A stretch of 64,000 bases of DNA from Opitutales bacterium. GTDB lineage: Bacteria > Verrucomicrobiota > Verrucomicrobiia > Opitutales > Oceanipulchritudinaceae. The position numbers were made by a program, and so were the translations under genes. Shown one piece after another: positions 26,319-35,850 of the stretch. A model generated the notes under the pieces. It saw only the letters and a list, made by a program, of their open reading frames with translations, was not told the DNA's origin and did no database searches. The DNA is taken from the NCBI GenBank assembly GCA_016928295.1, contig JAFGLA010000048.1, forward strand, positions 1 to 64,000. The letters run 5' to 3'. How positions within the stretch are numbered: position 1 is the stretch's first letter; each line of letters starts with the position of its first letter.

Positions 26319-26539
26319 GTCCGCGTGTATAGACGGAGGTGTTTAGGCGTTTTTTTTATCATGCCAGAAATCCCTATCCGACATGTGCTTATGCATGAAA
26401 CACGGAGTAGGGTTCTGTCAATTTCTGACAAAATGCTATGAGTTCGAGTATTTTATCAATTAGGAAAGAGAAACTAGGGTTTATTCTTTAATTGCTAAAA
26501 ATCATAATGTATACATTCATCAGGATAATAAGGACATAA

Positions 26540-28654
26540 GTGTACCGTAAGTTTTCCATAACCCTTCTTCTACTGTTTGGCTTGGCTCTTGGTGCGTTTT
26601 TCTATTTTCAGAAAATGCAGCAGGATGTCATGCAAGGGGTTCTTGTACGGGCACATGAGGCCGAATCCGCTCGCCTTGAGTCCTTTGTCAAAAAGTATCA
26701 GGACAGCATCAACGGCTTTGTTAAGGACTATTCGCACGGAAGCGTTTTCTTCGAAGCGGATGCTACCAAGGTATCTGCGGACTGGGTCGCAAACGTCAAA
26801 AGGATAGTCGGTATTTACGAAGTGAATGCCGTCTGGGTCTTCGACAAGGATTTGAGAGTCAGGGCCAGCATTCTCGATTCAAACGACGGAGGCGGGGACG
26901 AGACGTACTTCCTTCAAGAGCTGCGCTCTGCGCTTGTTGCAGAAGTTTTCGGCCATTACTACTACTTCTCCTCCGGCAGTTTATGGGAGCTGGCATACGC
27001 GCCCATTCAGCCCTCGACGGATATTCAGCGCGTAAGTGCTCCGCAGGGATACGTCGTTGCCATCCGTAAATGGGGGCCATTGTTTCTTGAACACTCCGGA
27101 GAGAGCATCGGCACGGCGCTCTCGATAGTTCCCTTTGCGCAAGCATACGGAAAAGAATACATCGGCGACATCGACAAGGGGCTGCAAAGGGCTGCGTACA
27201 CATTTGTGGGGCGCTCTGGGGACAACCTCGCCGTTCTTGACGAGTCCCGCTCCATGGTCTGTCTTGCCACGTTGAGCAAACAACTTGGTCAGGTTCGTCT
27301 TGTTGTAATAGCGGGTATTCCGGCCTTGTTCCTCTTGACTTGGCTTGCCGGTTACATGCACGTCGGCAAGCGCATTCGCAAGCTCGTTCGCGTGATGAAA
27401 CACGGCGATGCCATCAACGAGAACAGGGGTAGCAGTGATTACAGACTCCTGGCGCAGGCTGTTCAGGCAGGTTATGCCCAGCAGAGTAGCGCGCTCAGCG
27501 AGTCCATTACCAAGAGTTCGCCAGACAAACTGATGCAGCGCGAGCGCCTCTTTGGCACTATTCTCCGCCACATTAACGGCATAGTTCTTGTCATCACACG
27601 GGATGGTATTCTTACCGTTGCGGAGGGCAGCCAGCTGGACTCTTTCGGTATGTCCAAGGAGCGCGACGAGGGCCGCCCGATCACAAGCATTTTGCGCGGG
27701 CAGGAACGCCTTTCCCAGTTTGAGTCAGCCCTTCAGGGCAAACGCTCCAGTCAGGAGCAGAAAGTCGGCGAGCGCATATTCCTTACAATGTGCGAACCCT
27801 TGCCCGGGGCGGACGGAGGGACGGATTCGATCGTAGTTTTGGCGCTGGACATAACAGATAAGCGCCTTGTCGAGGAAACCCTTGTAAAGGCAAAGCAGGA
27901 CGCGGAAAGGGCCGACCGGATCAAGACGCAGTTCCTTTCCGTAATGAGCCACGAGACGCGCACCCCGCTTAACGGCGTGCTGGGCTTTGCCAGCGTGCTG
28001 CGTGAGACCCCGCTCAACGAAGAACAAGTGGGCTACTTGGACCGCATTGTGGAAAGCGGGCAGAACCTGTTGCGCCTTCTTACAGACATTTTGGATCTTG
28101 CAAGGCTTGAAGCCGGTGAAGGGCGCAAGAATCTTGAGCCCATATCGTTGACGGCTCTTGTGTATCAGTTTGCCGAACGCTACCGCATCGCCTGCCAGCA
28201 GAAGGGGCGCATCGAGTTCGACCTCGATATCGACCAGCGTATGCCGGACTTTATCGAGAGCGACAACGAGATGCTTTCGCGCATCCTGTCCAGCCTTCTC
28301 GACAACGCCGTAAAGTTCACGGACGTGGGCAAGGTGAAGTTCTCCGTCGAATGGGTGGTCAAGGACCGCGACGGCAAGAGCGGGGTGCAGTTCAAAGTCT
28401 CGGACACAGGCCCGGGCATCACGCCCGACATCGCGCGCAACGTCTTCACTCCCTTCAGTCAGGGGGACAGCAGCAATACGCGCCGCCACGGAGGTCTTGG
28501 TCTTGGCCTTACAATTGCTCACAGGCTGGCCACGCAGCTTGACGGACGCCTGACTTTCGACACCAAGCTGGATGTTGGCACGACGTTCACACTCTTTCTG
28601 CCTACAAGGGCGATGGACGAAGCCGCTGCGCGCAAGTTTGCCCGCGAAGGCTAG
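26540..28654 (+). CDS. membrane sensor histidine kinase (CHASE4-like, PAS, HisKA, HATPase)
   Basis: 704 residues from a GTG with an AAGGA seven bases upstream. First transmembrane helix at about 5-23, periplasmic sensor about 25-252 (VNAVWVFDKD and an FGHYYYFSSGSLWELAYAP stretch, CHASE4-like), second helix about 253-273. A PAS-like domain follows at about 335-440. HisKA carries the phospho-acceptor H471 (VMSHETRTPLNGVLGFA). The ATP-binding domain has the N box (LLDNAVKF), G1 (DTGPGITPD) and G2 (GGLGLGLTIA). There is no receiver domain and no response regulator next door, so it is an orphan kinase or pairs with a distant partner. Confidence 0.9.
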   Translation: MYRKFSITLLLLFGLALGAFFYFQKMQQDVMQGVLVRAHEAESARLESFVKKYQDSINGFVKDYSHGSVFFEADATKVSADWVANVKRIVGIYEVNAVWVFDKDLRVRASILDSNDGGGDETYFLQELRSALVAEVFGHYYYFSSGSLWELAYAPIQPSTDIQRVSAPQGYVVAIRKWGPLFLEHSGESIGTALSIVPFAQAYGKEYIGDIDKGLQRAAYTFVGRSGDNLAVLDESRSMVCLATLSKQLGQVRLVVIAGIPALFLLTWLAGYMHVGKRIRKLVRVMKHGDAINENRGSSDYRLLAQAVQAGYAQQSSALSESITKSSPDKLMQRERLFGTILRHINGIVLVITRDGILTVAEGSQLDSFGMSKERDEGRPITSILRGQERLSQFESALQGKRSSQEQKVGERIFLTMCEPLPGADGGTDSIVVLALDITDKRLVEETLVKAKQDAERADRIKTQFLSVMSHETRTPLNGVLGFASVLRETPLNEEQVGYLDRIVESGQNLLRLLTDILDLARLEAGEGRKNLEPISLTALVYQFAERYRIACQQKGRIEFDLDIDQRMPDFIESDNEMLSRILSSLLDNAVKFTDVGKVKFSVEWVVKDRDGKSGVQFKVSDTGPGITPDIARNVFTPFSQGDSSNTRRHGGLGLGLTIAHRLATQLDGRLTFDTKLDVGTTFTLFLPTRAMDEAAARKFAREG

Positions 28655-28660
28655 GGTGGC

Positions 28661-28750
28661 GTTTGCAAACCGGACTCCCGTCGGAATGCGGGCGTCTTTT
28701 CGGTGAAAGCAGTAAAGGGTCATGAGTCAAACACTCTTTGGTCCGTTTGC
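28661..28750 (+). repeat. short hairpin repeat, relative of the 57586 element
   Basis: The core GACTCCCGTCG...GCGGGCGTCTTTTCGGTGAAA (28673-28708) matches 57607-57645 at about 31 of 36 positions. It is bounded by imperfect inverted ends GCAAACCGGAC (28665) and GTCCGTTTGC (28741). It lies just after the kinase stop; the CCCG/CGGG hairpin followed by TTTT could act as a weak terminator. Confidence 0.5.
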
Positions 28751-28827
28751 TTTGGCTCGGAGTATGGATAGAGTGTTGCTCATGGAGGCGGATTCCACCG
28801 CGTCCTTAAAACACAAGCCATAGTCCC

Positions 28828-29916
28828 ATGCGAAACATACTATTCGGCAGTACGCCTTGGTCTGAATCCCTGATGGACTCTCTGTCCAAGTCGCTTCCAG
28901 TCATGTTCATGATACTCGACTCGGACAGGCGCATCGCCTATGCGAACGCTTTCACGCTTAAAGCCGTTGGTTGCGAGAATGAAAACGGTGTTAATGGCAA
29001 GCGCCCGGGCGAAGCCTTGGGCTGCGAATGTGCGACCATAAGCGAAGGCGGTTGCGGGTGCTCACCGCATTGCCCGCGCTGCGGGGCTTTCAAGTCGATC
29101 GTCGAGGCATTGAGCGGCGTTCCCAGCACGCATGAATGCAATTTCAGGGATGTTGGCGGCACATGCGCGGATTACAGAGTTTGGGCCAGCCCATTTATCC
29201 ACAAAGGCAGGCGCTTTGCTACAATAAGCATGTTGGACATCGGCAACGAGAAGAGACGTGACGCATTGGAGCGTTGCTTCTTTGATGAAATGCTAGATAC
29301 GGCCAGCGGCCTTTCCTGTGTTGTGGAAAGCGTAAAACCGCAAAATAGCGACGGCCCGGAGGGGCATGTGCTGCAAATTGTAAGAAATCGTGTCGAACAC
29401 CTTCTCGATGAAATCAACTTTGCCAAGATACTCACGGACGCGGAGGCAGGGCTTTTGCAGATAGCGCCATGCGCTTTCGATGTCATACCGTTTGTGAAGC
29501 ATCTGGCTGTGCGCTTTGGAGAAGATGAAAACGTCGGCAAAGTCGTCGGCACTCACTTCGAGGGCATGGGGGCGCAAAGTCTCTTGCAGTCCGACGGCGG
29601 AATCCTTGGGGCCTGCCTTGGAAAGTTGCTTGGAAATGCGTTGGAGGCGGATCTGGTTGACGATGGCGTGTATATCAAGGCAACGCGCATGGAGGACGGA
29701 GTGTTGTTTGAAATACACAATGATGCGGTGATTCCGCCAGAGCAGCACAACGACGTATTCAAACGCTCGTTCACTACAAAGGGCAGGGGGCGCGGCCTTG
29801 GCACATACAGCGCCCGTTTGCTCATAGAGCGGTATCTCGGCGGGCGCATATGGTTTACAAGCGAGAGAGGGGCCGGAACCGTGTTTTCTGTCAAGGTTCC
29901 CGACCTCATCCTTTAG
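28828..29916 (+). CDS. PAS-domain sensor histidine kinase-like protein lacking the phospho-acceptor His
   Basis: A 362-residue soluble protein with no signal or membrane segment. A PAS domain (about 18-135) contains a Cys-rich insertion, C66, C68, C76, C78, C82, C85, that could bind metal or sense redox. The dimerisation helix reads ERCFFDEMLDTASGL; in relatives I know this motif is FFHD-LNTAGG-like, so the phosphorylated His is replaced by D153. The ATPase domain keeps an N box (LGKLLGNALEA) and a G2-like GRGRGLGTYSARLL. It may bind ATP yet be unable to autophosphorylate, acting as a regulator of another kinase, perhaps the one upstream (173 bp gap). Confidence 0.75.
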   Translation: MRNILFGSTPWSESLMDSLSKSLPVMFMILDSDRRIAYANAFTLKAVGCENENGVNGKRPGEALGCECATISEGGCGCSPHCPRCGAFKSIVEALSGVPSTHECNFRDVGGTCADYRVWASPFIHKGRRFATISMLDIGNEKRRDALERCFFDEMLDTASGLSCVVESVKPQNSDGPEGHVLQIVRNRVEHLLDEINFAKILTDAEAGLLQIAPCAFDVIPFVKHLAVRFGEDENVGKVVGTHFEGMGAQSLLQSDGGILGACLGKLLGNALEADLVDDGVYIKATRMEDGVLFEIHNDAVIPPEQHNDVFKRSFTTKGRGRGLGTYSARLLIERYLGGRIWFTSERGAGTVFSVKVPDLIL

Positions 29917-30268
29917 CCCCAATAGGCTATTAGAGCTTGCTTCATGTGCACGTGGCACATGCGCTTCGCAAAGCGCAGCTTTTGCTTTCAGCTTGCTTGA
30001 CTTGTTGCCGACATACGTAGTAAGAAGCTCATTCACACGATGAAAGAACGCCAGCACGGTATTCTGATTATTATCTCGGCCCAGCGAATTAGCTGAGGGG
30101 CCGGGCTTAGTATTGCCACGCTTTTTGTTCAGCGCCCGGCTCCTGTGACCCAATTCGATACGCCGCAACGGCTGCGAAACATGCATTGCCTTTGCGATTC
30201 CCGCCGTATTTCCACGTAAACGGCTTTCAAATACGTGGGCCACACGTTAATGCTTTTGGAACATACTG
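29917..30268. other. 352-bp intergenic region with hairpins, no recognised element
   Basis: Contains ATGTGC-N5-GCACAT (29944-29960), GCGCTT-N4-AAGCGC just after it, and a larger stem GCCGGGC...GCGCCCGGC around 30101-30140. A minus-strand ORF (from 30243) runs through it without stops but continues antisense into the kinase gene, so I do not call it. It could be the leader of the citramalate synthase gene; no riboswitch class is recognised. Confidence 0.4.
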
Positions 30269-31867
30269 ATGAATACCGGAAATAATTCTGTTCTTGTTTA
30301 CGATACGACCCTTCGCGATGGAACGCAGGGAGAGGGAGTGTCGTTTTCCGTCAGCGCAAAGCTGGAACTTGCGCGCAAGCTGGACTCTTTTGGAATAGAC
30401 TACATCGAGGGCGGCTGGCCGGGGTCCAACCCGCGCGACATGGCTTTTTTTGAACAGGTTCGCGACATCGAATTCAAACACGCAAAGGTCGCCGCCTTTG
30501 GTTCCACGCGACGGGCCAACACTCCCGTAGAGGATGATTCGCAGGTGCGGATGCTTCTGGACGCGCAAACGCCCGTGGTTACCATCTTTGGCAAGACCTG
30601 GCTATTGCACGTTACGGAAGTCCTCCATACTACGGCGGAGGAAAACCTCGCCATGATCGAGGATACCGTTCGCTATCTGCGCGATAACGGGCGCGAAGTC
30701 GTCTATGACGCGGAGCATTTCTTCGACGGTTACGCGGACAATCCCGAATACGCTCTTGCGACTCTGGACGCCGCGGCAAGGGGCGGGGCTTCGTGCCTTA
30801 CTCTTTGCGACACAAACGGCGGCACGATGCCCGACAAGCTGACTGACACGGTCAAGTCCGTCGTGGCACGCTTCCCCTCGCTCTGCGTTGGTATGCACTG
30901 TCACAACGACTGCGGTCTTGGCGTGGCGCTTAGCCTCGCTGGCGTGCAGGCAGGCGCGGGCATGGTGCAGGGCACTATGAACGGCTACGGCGAGCGCACC
31001 GGCAATGCCAACCTGACGACAGTCATAGCCAATTTGGCCCTCAAATACGGGCTAGGCATGAATTGCGCGGCCAATGTGAAGGATTTGCGCAAGCTGTCCC
31101 TTTTCGTTGACGATCTTGCCAACATAAACCCCGACAGCAAGCAGCCCTACGTCGGCGCGAGTGCCTTTGCCCACAAGGGCGGCGTTCATGCCAATGCGGC
31201 AAAGAAGGTTGCGCGCAGCTACGAGCATATCATGCCCGAGACGGTGGGTAACCGCCAGCGCGTGCTTCTTAGCGACATGTCCGGCGGCAGCAGCGTAGCC
31301 ATGAAGGCCCGCGAGATGGGCCTTGAGGTCGAAGAGAAGAGCGATGAGATGCGCAGCTTCCTTACTCTGCTTAAAGATCTGGAGTTCAAGGGATACGAGT
31401 ACGAGAATGCCGACGCTTCGATGGAGGTGCTGATGCGCAGGCACTTCCAGAACCTTGGCGACGTGTTCAAGCTTCTTAACTACCGCGTGATAACGGAGGT
31501 GGACCGCAAGACGAACGAGATCGTCTCCGAGGCCACGGTAAAGGTGCTTGTCAACGGAGTGGTGCATCACACGGTTTCGGAATCCAACGGCCCTGTCGGC
31601 GCCCTGGACCACGCCTTGCGCAAGGCTCTTACGTCGGCCTTTCCGTCGCTTGAGAAGGTGAAGCTCCTCGACTACAAGGTTCGCATTCTCGATACGGGCA
31701 TGGGCACGGATTCGACGGTGCGGGTGCTGATAATGTCCAGCGACGGAACGCGCACATGGTGGACGACAGGGGCTGGCACAAATATCATAGAGTCCAGTTA
31801 CGAGGCCGTTCGCGACTCTCTGCTTTACGCCATCTTGAACGAGTCCCAGCCGGGCAGCGGTGATTGA
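30269..31867 (+). CDS. cimA: (R)-citramalate synthase
   Basis: A 532-residue DRE-TIM metallolyase that condenses pyruvate and acetyl-CoA to citramalate, a threonine-independent route to isoleucine. The start motif is YDTTLRDGTQGEGVSFS. Metal-binding HCHNDCGLGVA and GYGERTGNANL follow, then ASAFAHKGGVHANA. The C-terminal 130 residues form the LeuA-dimer regulatory domain that typically senses isoleucine. Length and the GWPGSNPRD segment match the CimA-type (TIGR00977) subfamily rather than LeuA or homocitrate synthase. It is not in an operon with other ilv/leu genes here. Confidence 0.9.
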   Translation: MNTGNNSVLVYDTTLRDGTQGEGVSFSVSAKLELARKLDSFGIDYIEGGWPGSNPRDMAFFEQVRDIEFKHAKVAAFGSTRRANTPVEDDSQVRMLLDAQTPVVTIFGKTWLLHVTEVLHTTAEENLAMIEDTVRYLRDNGREVVYDAEHFFDGYADNPEYALATLDAAARGGASCLTLCDTNGGTMPDKLTDTVKSVVARFPSLCVGMHCHNDCGLGVALSLAGVQAGAGMVQGTMNGYGERTGNANLTTVIANLALKYGLGMNCAANVKDLRKLSLFVDDLANINPDSKQPYVGASAFAHKGGVHANAAKKVARSYEHIMPETVGNRQRVLLSDMSGGSSVAMKAREMGLEVEEKSDEMRSFLTLLKDLEFKGYEYENADASMEVLMRRHFQNLGDVFKLLNYRVITEVDRKTNEIVSEATVKVLVNGVVHHTVSESNGPVGALDHALRKALTSAFPSLEKVKLLDYKVRILDTGMGTDSTVRVLIMSSDGTRTWWTTGAGTNIIESSYEAVRDSLLYAILNESQPGSGD

Positions 31868-31957
31868 TTCCGAGGCATAAGGTGCGAGTTCTTGCAAAAC
31901 TGGCAGGTGCAGGGGCGTGCAAATATCGCCCCTGCGCCGGACGGGTTTGTTCAATTG

Positions 31958-32121
31958 AGGCCACCGCTAACAACTTTGATTTCTGCTGCGAACGGTCTTT
32001 GCGGCGTCTGACTTTGTTTCGGAAGTTCGCTGGATTTCTTCAATACTACTCACTTCCGAAGCCTTGTCATACATCCGCAAATCTTCGTTCTCGCTACGAA
32101 ACCAGTTGATAGAGGTGGCCT
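31958..32121. repeat. snap-back repeat family, copy 2 (core type B)
   Basis: 164 bp. Ends AGGCCACCGCTAACAAC and GTTGATAGAGGTGGCCT are imperfect inverted repeats, extended inward as in the other copies. The core has a CGGAAG...CTTCCG-type stem. It shares its core with copy 3. It ends 26 bp from the stop of the alcohol dehydrogenase gene and 90 bp from that of cimA. Confidence 0.85.
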
Positions 32122-32147
32122 TGAACCTGATTTCGGGGGAGAGTGCG

Positions 32148-33290
32148 TCAGTCCGCAGTTGCCCCATCGTATGCCTCGCGGTAAATGCGCCTTGCGTCAT
32201 CCAGCGAAATGGGGTTCGGATTCACGCTCAACAGGCGCGTCACGGTCATCACGCTGACCGACATAGGCTCAAGGTCCGTTTCGGGTATGCCAGCTTCTTT
32301 CAATGACATCGGCATACCTAGCTGGCGCTTGAGCTGCTGCACGGCAGGGATAAGGGCAGAGGCATCGCGCCGACCCGTCATAGCCTCTGCAAGAGCCGCC
32401 ATGCGCTCCTCGTTGCCAGCCATATTGTGGCGAAACACCGGCGCAAACATCAGCGCGTTGGCCAGCCCGTGCGGCACGTGATGCATTCCGCCAAGAGGAT
32501 AGGCAAAGGCGTGAACCGCAGTGACGGACGCATTGCCAAAGGCCAGTCCGGCAAAGAGGCTTCCCATCAGCATTGCCTCGCGCGCCGTTGCGTTGTCCGG
32601 CTCGCGCTGCGCTGTCAAGAGGTTGCGCGAAATTAGTGAAACTGCCTTCAGGCCCATCACATCGCTGTAAGGATTGCGCCGCAGCGACAGGTGGCTTTCC
32701 GTTGCGTGACAAAGTGCGTCAATCCCCGTGGCCGCCGTGACAGAGGCAGGCATCGAGAAGGTCATATCGGGTATGAGAAACGCATAGTCAGGCACGATCT
32801 GGCGGGAGCACACGGCGGCTTTCATCTGCGCCTCCGTATCTGTAAGTATCGAGTAAATCGTAACTTCGCTGGCTGTTCCCGCCGTCGTCGGCACCATAAG
32901 CAGGGGAACGCTGCGGCGCGGGCATAGCTCGTTGCCAACGAGGGACGCGGCGCGCAGTTCATGGCTGGCAAGAATGGACACTATCTTGGCCGCGTCCAGA
33001 GGGCTGCCTCCGCCTATACCCACAACGCAGTCAGCTGCAAAGGCGCGCGCTTTGGCCCCCATTTCTTCCACTAGCTGAAGGCTGGGGTCGGCACTGGTTT
33101 CAGAAAAGACCTCCACCGATCGCCCGTCATCTGCGGCAATCGCCTTGAGCGCGGCAAACCCCGCGCTGCGGCTCACATGCGGTCCGGTTACGATGAACAC
33201 ACGCCTTGCGCCAAGCTGCGAAAGCACGCGCCCAAAGGCCGCAGCGGCATCGGCGCCGGAAAAGATCTCAGGCATTCGATAGAGATTCAT
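32148..33290 (-). CDS. iron-containing (class III) alcohol dehydrogenase
   Basis: About 380 residues from the ATG at 33290 (MNLYRMPEIFSG); a longer start at 33356 adds 22 residues of no family character. NAD-binding GIGGGSPLDAAK, the cofactor-loop TTAGTASEVT and metal ligands in GIDALCHATESH and HVPHGLANALM are present. It interconverts aldehydes and alcohols. Last gene of the minus-strand block starting at the aminotransferase (39223), though a 208-bp gap separates it from the aldehyde dehydrogenase. In that setting it may reduce excess (amino)aldehyde or a hydroxy-acid semialdehyde; this is inference. Confidence 0.88.
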   Translation of the reverse strand: MNLYRMPEIFSGADAAAAFGRVLSQLGARRVFIVTGPHVSRSAGFAALKAIAADDGRSVEVFSETSADPSLQLVEEMGAKARAFAADCVVGIGGGSPLDAAKIVSILASHELRAASLVGNELCPRRSVPLLMVPTTAGTASEVTIYSILTDTEAQMKAAVCSRQIVPDYAFLIPDMTFSMPASVTAATGIDALCHATESHLSLRRNPYSDVMGLKAVSLISRNLLTAQREPDNATAREAMLMGSLFAGLAFGNASVTAVHAFAYPLGGMHHVPHGLANALMFAPVFRHNMAGNEERMAALAEAMTGRRDASALIPAVQQLKRQLGMPMSLKEAGIPETDLEPMSVSVMTVTRLLSVNPNPISLDDARRIYREAYDGATAD

Positions 33291-33360
33291 ATAATCAGAA
33301 TGTAAATGGTGTATGTCAGTGCGTGACCACAAATATTTCGTAATGGAAAGAAACAAACAT

Positions 33361-33407
33361 TCTTATCCGCAGATTGCGCAGATAGACACAGATTGCTTAA
33401 GGATAAG
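33361..33407 (-). repeat. dispersed intergenic repeat, copy 2
   Basis: Inverted copy of the 1944-1989 repeat (about 37 of 47 identical). A third, weaker stretch of similar wording (ATGCGGATAAACAAATCTGTG) follows at about 33450. No coding capacity. Confidence 0.5.
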
Positions 33408-33498
33408 AGTTTATATTACTCGTAATCCATTTTAATCCTTTTTCATATGCGGATAAACAAATCTGTGTTTCTTGGTTATCTTATTATGATGCAATTGC

Positions 33499-34887
33499 TC
33501 AGATGCCCTTGCCGAACTGCACGGCCTGCTCGTCTGTCGTGAAGCGTATGAACCCCCGTCCCGCAGGCTTGCCGTTGCCCGAAAGGCCGCAGCCGCCGAA
33601 GGGGAGAACGCTTGGCGAAAAGGTTGTCGGGATGTTTGCATAGAGGTTGCCCACGTTCAATTCGCGACCGATCGCTTCAAAACGTTCTCGGCTTGAGGTG
33701 TAGATGCTAGCGGCTAGTCCGAAGGGAGCGGCGTTGTGCAAGCGCAGCATTTCAGCATCATTGCGGGCTACGAAGATGTCCAGCAAGGGAGCAAAAATCT
33801 CCCTGTCGATAATGGGACAGTTCAAGCCGCTATCAAGGTCGCGCCAGATTCTTGCCGCGGGGCGGACATACCACCCTGGGCGACCGTCGCATTCCGGCAT
33901 GGCCTTGCCCTGCTGCACCCATTCGCCGCCGCTTGCGAGGTTTTCCGCATAGCGCCTGTGTGCGGCCTCGTTGGCCAACACGCCTAGAGTAGTGGCGGCA
34001 TCGCAGGGGTCTCCCGGAGTGTAGCGTTTGAATTCCTCGCGCAGCAGTTTGCAGAAATTATCGACATGGCACGGGTGTATTATCGCTCTACTCGTGTCGT
34101 TGCATCTCTGCCCTGCTGTTGCGCAAATGCCGTCTGCCGCTGCCTTTGCTGCGGCTGCAACGTCGCCGTCCTCCAGCAGGAGTATGGCGTTCTTGCCGCC
34201 CATTTCCAAGGCCACGCTCTTTGAAAAATCTCCTGCCACAGCCTGTGCAATGGCCCTGCCAACGCCGACCGAGCCGGTGAAGCAGACATTGCGTACTCGT
34301 GCATCCGTGCAAAGCGCCATGCCTTCTTCGGCCTGCCCCTGCACAAGAGAGAACACGCCTTCCGGCAGATGCCGCTGGAAAATATCTCCATATTTGGCCG
34401 CGACCAGCGCACCAATGGGCGAGGGTTTGAATATGACAGTGTTACCGGCCAGCAAGTGCGGTACGATGGCGCCGTTGGCAAGGTGCAGGGGGAAGTTGAA
34501 CGGGCCGATGATTACGGCCGGACCGCGGGCTATGTGGCGTATCTCTGCCTCGAACGGGCCGCCTTCAATGTTGCGCGGAAGCAGGTATTCCTCGGCATCG
34601 CGGAAAGTGAGCGCGAACTTGCCGACTACGGCGCTCATCTCGCCGCAGGCCTCTGTTAGTGGTTTGCCAACCTCAAGGGCGATAGCGAGCGCCAGTTCCT
34701 CGGCTGAAGCACGCAGCTCGGCCTCGATTGCGCTTAGGCGTTCCATGCGCTCGGCAACAGGAGTGTGCGCCCATGGGCGGAACGCGGCTGTTGCAGCGGC
34801 AACAACAGGTTCCACGGGGGTGTGCTCGACGCTGTCCAACGTTATGCGCAGGTCTCCGGGGGAACGGAACTGGAATGATAGAGGCAT
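33499..34887 (-). CDS. AstD-like aldehyde dehydrogenase
   Basis: A 462-residue NAD(P)+ aldehyde dehydrogenase. Catalytic residues are in place: N131 (GPFNFPLH), general base E228 (ALEMGGKN) and nucleophile C262 (TAGQRCNDTSR). The sequence resembles succinylglutamate semialdehyde dehydrogenases (AstD), which act on N-acylated semialdehydes. No other arginine-succinyltransferase (ast) gene is nearby. In this cluster it more likely oxidises an aminoaldehyde, free or N-acylated, made by the aminotransferase at 37874. It lies 40 bp downstream of the deacetylase gene. Confidence 0.88.
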   Translation of the reverse strand: MPLSFQFRSPGDLRITLDSVEHTPVEPVVAAATAAFRPWAHTPVAERMERLSAIEAELRASAEELALAIALEVGKPLTEACGEMSAVVGKFALTFRDAEEYLLPRNIEGGPFEAEIRHIARGPAVIIGPFNFPLHLANGAIVPHLLAGNTVIFKPSPIGALVAAKYGDIFQRHLPEGVFSLVQGQAEEGMALCTDARVRNVCFTGSVGVGRAIAQAVAGDFSKSVALEMGGKNAILLLEDGDVAAAAKAAADGICATAGQRCNDTSRAIIHPCHVDNFCKLLREEFKRYTPGDPCDAATTLGVLANEAAHRRYAENLASGGEWVQQGKAMPECDGRPGWYVRPAARIWRDLDSGLNCPIIDREIFAPLLDIFVARNDAEMLRLHNAAPFGLAASIYTSSRERFEAIGRELNVGNLYANIPTTFSPSVLPFGGCGLSGNGKPAGRGFIRFTTDEQAVQFGKGI

Positions 34888-34926
34888 GATTGTTCTGTTG
34901 TTTGCTTGTTAACCATCAAGGCACTT

Positions 34927-35850
34927 CTACTCGTAAACAGTCTTGCAGGCGCTGAATGTGTTTACGTGGACCTGCACCACCTTCGAGGTGTCCTTTGTGT
35001 AGCCGCCCGCCAATACCCAGGCCACCGGAATACCCTGTTCCTTGCAGAAGCGGAACACAGCAAGATCGCGCTCCATGAGGGCTTCGTGGTCCAGCAGCAG
35101 GGGCGAGTAAGGGTCTTCCATGTAAGGGTCGGCACCGGCCTGATACAGAATGATGTCCGGCTTGCCCCTGCTTAGCAGCTTGGGCAGGTTGGCATGAAGA
35201 ATATCCAGCATCTGTTCTCGACCGCATCCGTTCGGCAGGGTGGCGCAGAAGTGGTTTTCCCCGTCGCTGTGGCGAACGGTGTCCACGTCCCTGTAAGGTT
35301 TGTTCTGCCAGTAGTCGTTGCCGTATATTGACAAGGCAGTGATGTGCTGCCGCCCTGCCGCCAGCGACGCCGTGCCGTTGCCGTAGTGAAGGTCCATGTC
35401 CAAAACGGCACCGTGCCTTATTCGCCCTGTGGCGAAGAGATCGTCCAGTGCAATGATCAGGCCGTTGAACGTGCAAAAGCCTTCGCCGTGATCGCCGTGG
35501 GAGTGGTGGAAGCCGCTGGCAAGAGCCGCCGCGACTCCCGTGTCCAGCGCCTTGTGAGCCGCCGCAACGAGGCCGCCGTTTGTAAGACGGACAGCAGGGA
35601 AGAGTTTGTCAGACCACGGGAACTTCTGCTCTTCGGCCAGAGCGCGAGGCTCGCCCGTCTCTATGGCGCGGATGTATTCAGGCGTGTGCACGCGCAGAAG
35701 TTGCTCGATTGTAACGGGTGCCGGTTCGTGGAACAGGGCGGAAGGATCGCTCCGCAGTCGCTCGGCTACGAGGCCGAACTTGCGCATCGGCATTGTGTGA
35801 CTCTCGCCAATGGGCGCAAAGTAGTCTGGGTGGTAGAATACGGGTATCAT
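34927..35850 (-). CDS. histone-deacetylase-family amidohydrolase, probably acetylpolyamine deacetylase
   Basis: A 307-residue arginase/deacetylase-fold enzyme. It has the family's catalytic His pair region GFHHSHGDHGEGFCTFNG (H115/H116, H121), zinc ligands D151, D153 and H155 (VLDMDLHYGNGT) and a third Asp, D241 (AGADPYMEDP). Bacterial members include acetylpolyamine amidohydrolases and acetoin-utilisation proteins. The neighbouring polyamine transporter and aminotransferase favour an acetylpolyamine or N-acetyl-aminoacid substrate. Its ATG overlaps the stop of the upstream GNAT gene (ATGA), so an acetyltransferase and a deacetylase are translationally coupled. Confidence 0.85.
   Translation of the reverse strand: MIPVFYHPDYFAPIGESHTMPMRKFGLVAERLRSDPSALFHEPAPVTIEQLLRVHTPEYIRAIETGEPRALAEEQKFPWSDKLFPAVRLTNGGLVAAAHKALDTGVAAALASGFHHSHGDHGEGFCTFNGLIIALDDLFATGRIRHGAVLDMDLHYGNGTASLAAGRQHITALSIYGNDYWQNKPYRDVDTVRHSDGENHFCATLPNGCGREQMLDILHANLPKLLSRGKPDIILYQAGADPYMEDPYSPLLLDHEALMERDLAVFRFCKEQGIPVAWVLAGGYTKDTSKVVQVHVNTFSACKTVYE

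Noticed and set aside
29293-30243. 316-codon minus-strand ORF through the gap before cimA
   Set aside because: The first third covers intergenic DNA and looks somewhat protein-like, but the rest is antisense to the PAS kinase gene and nothing is recognised.
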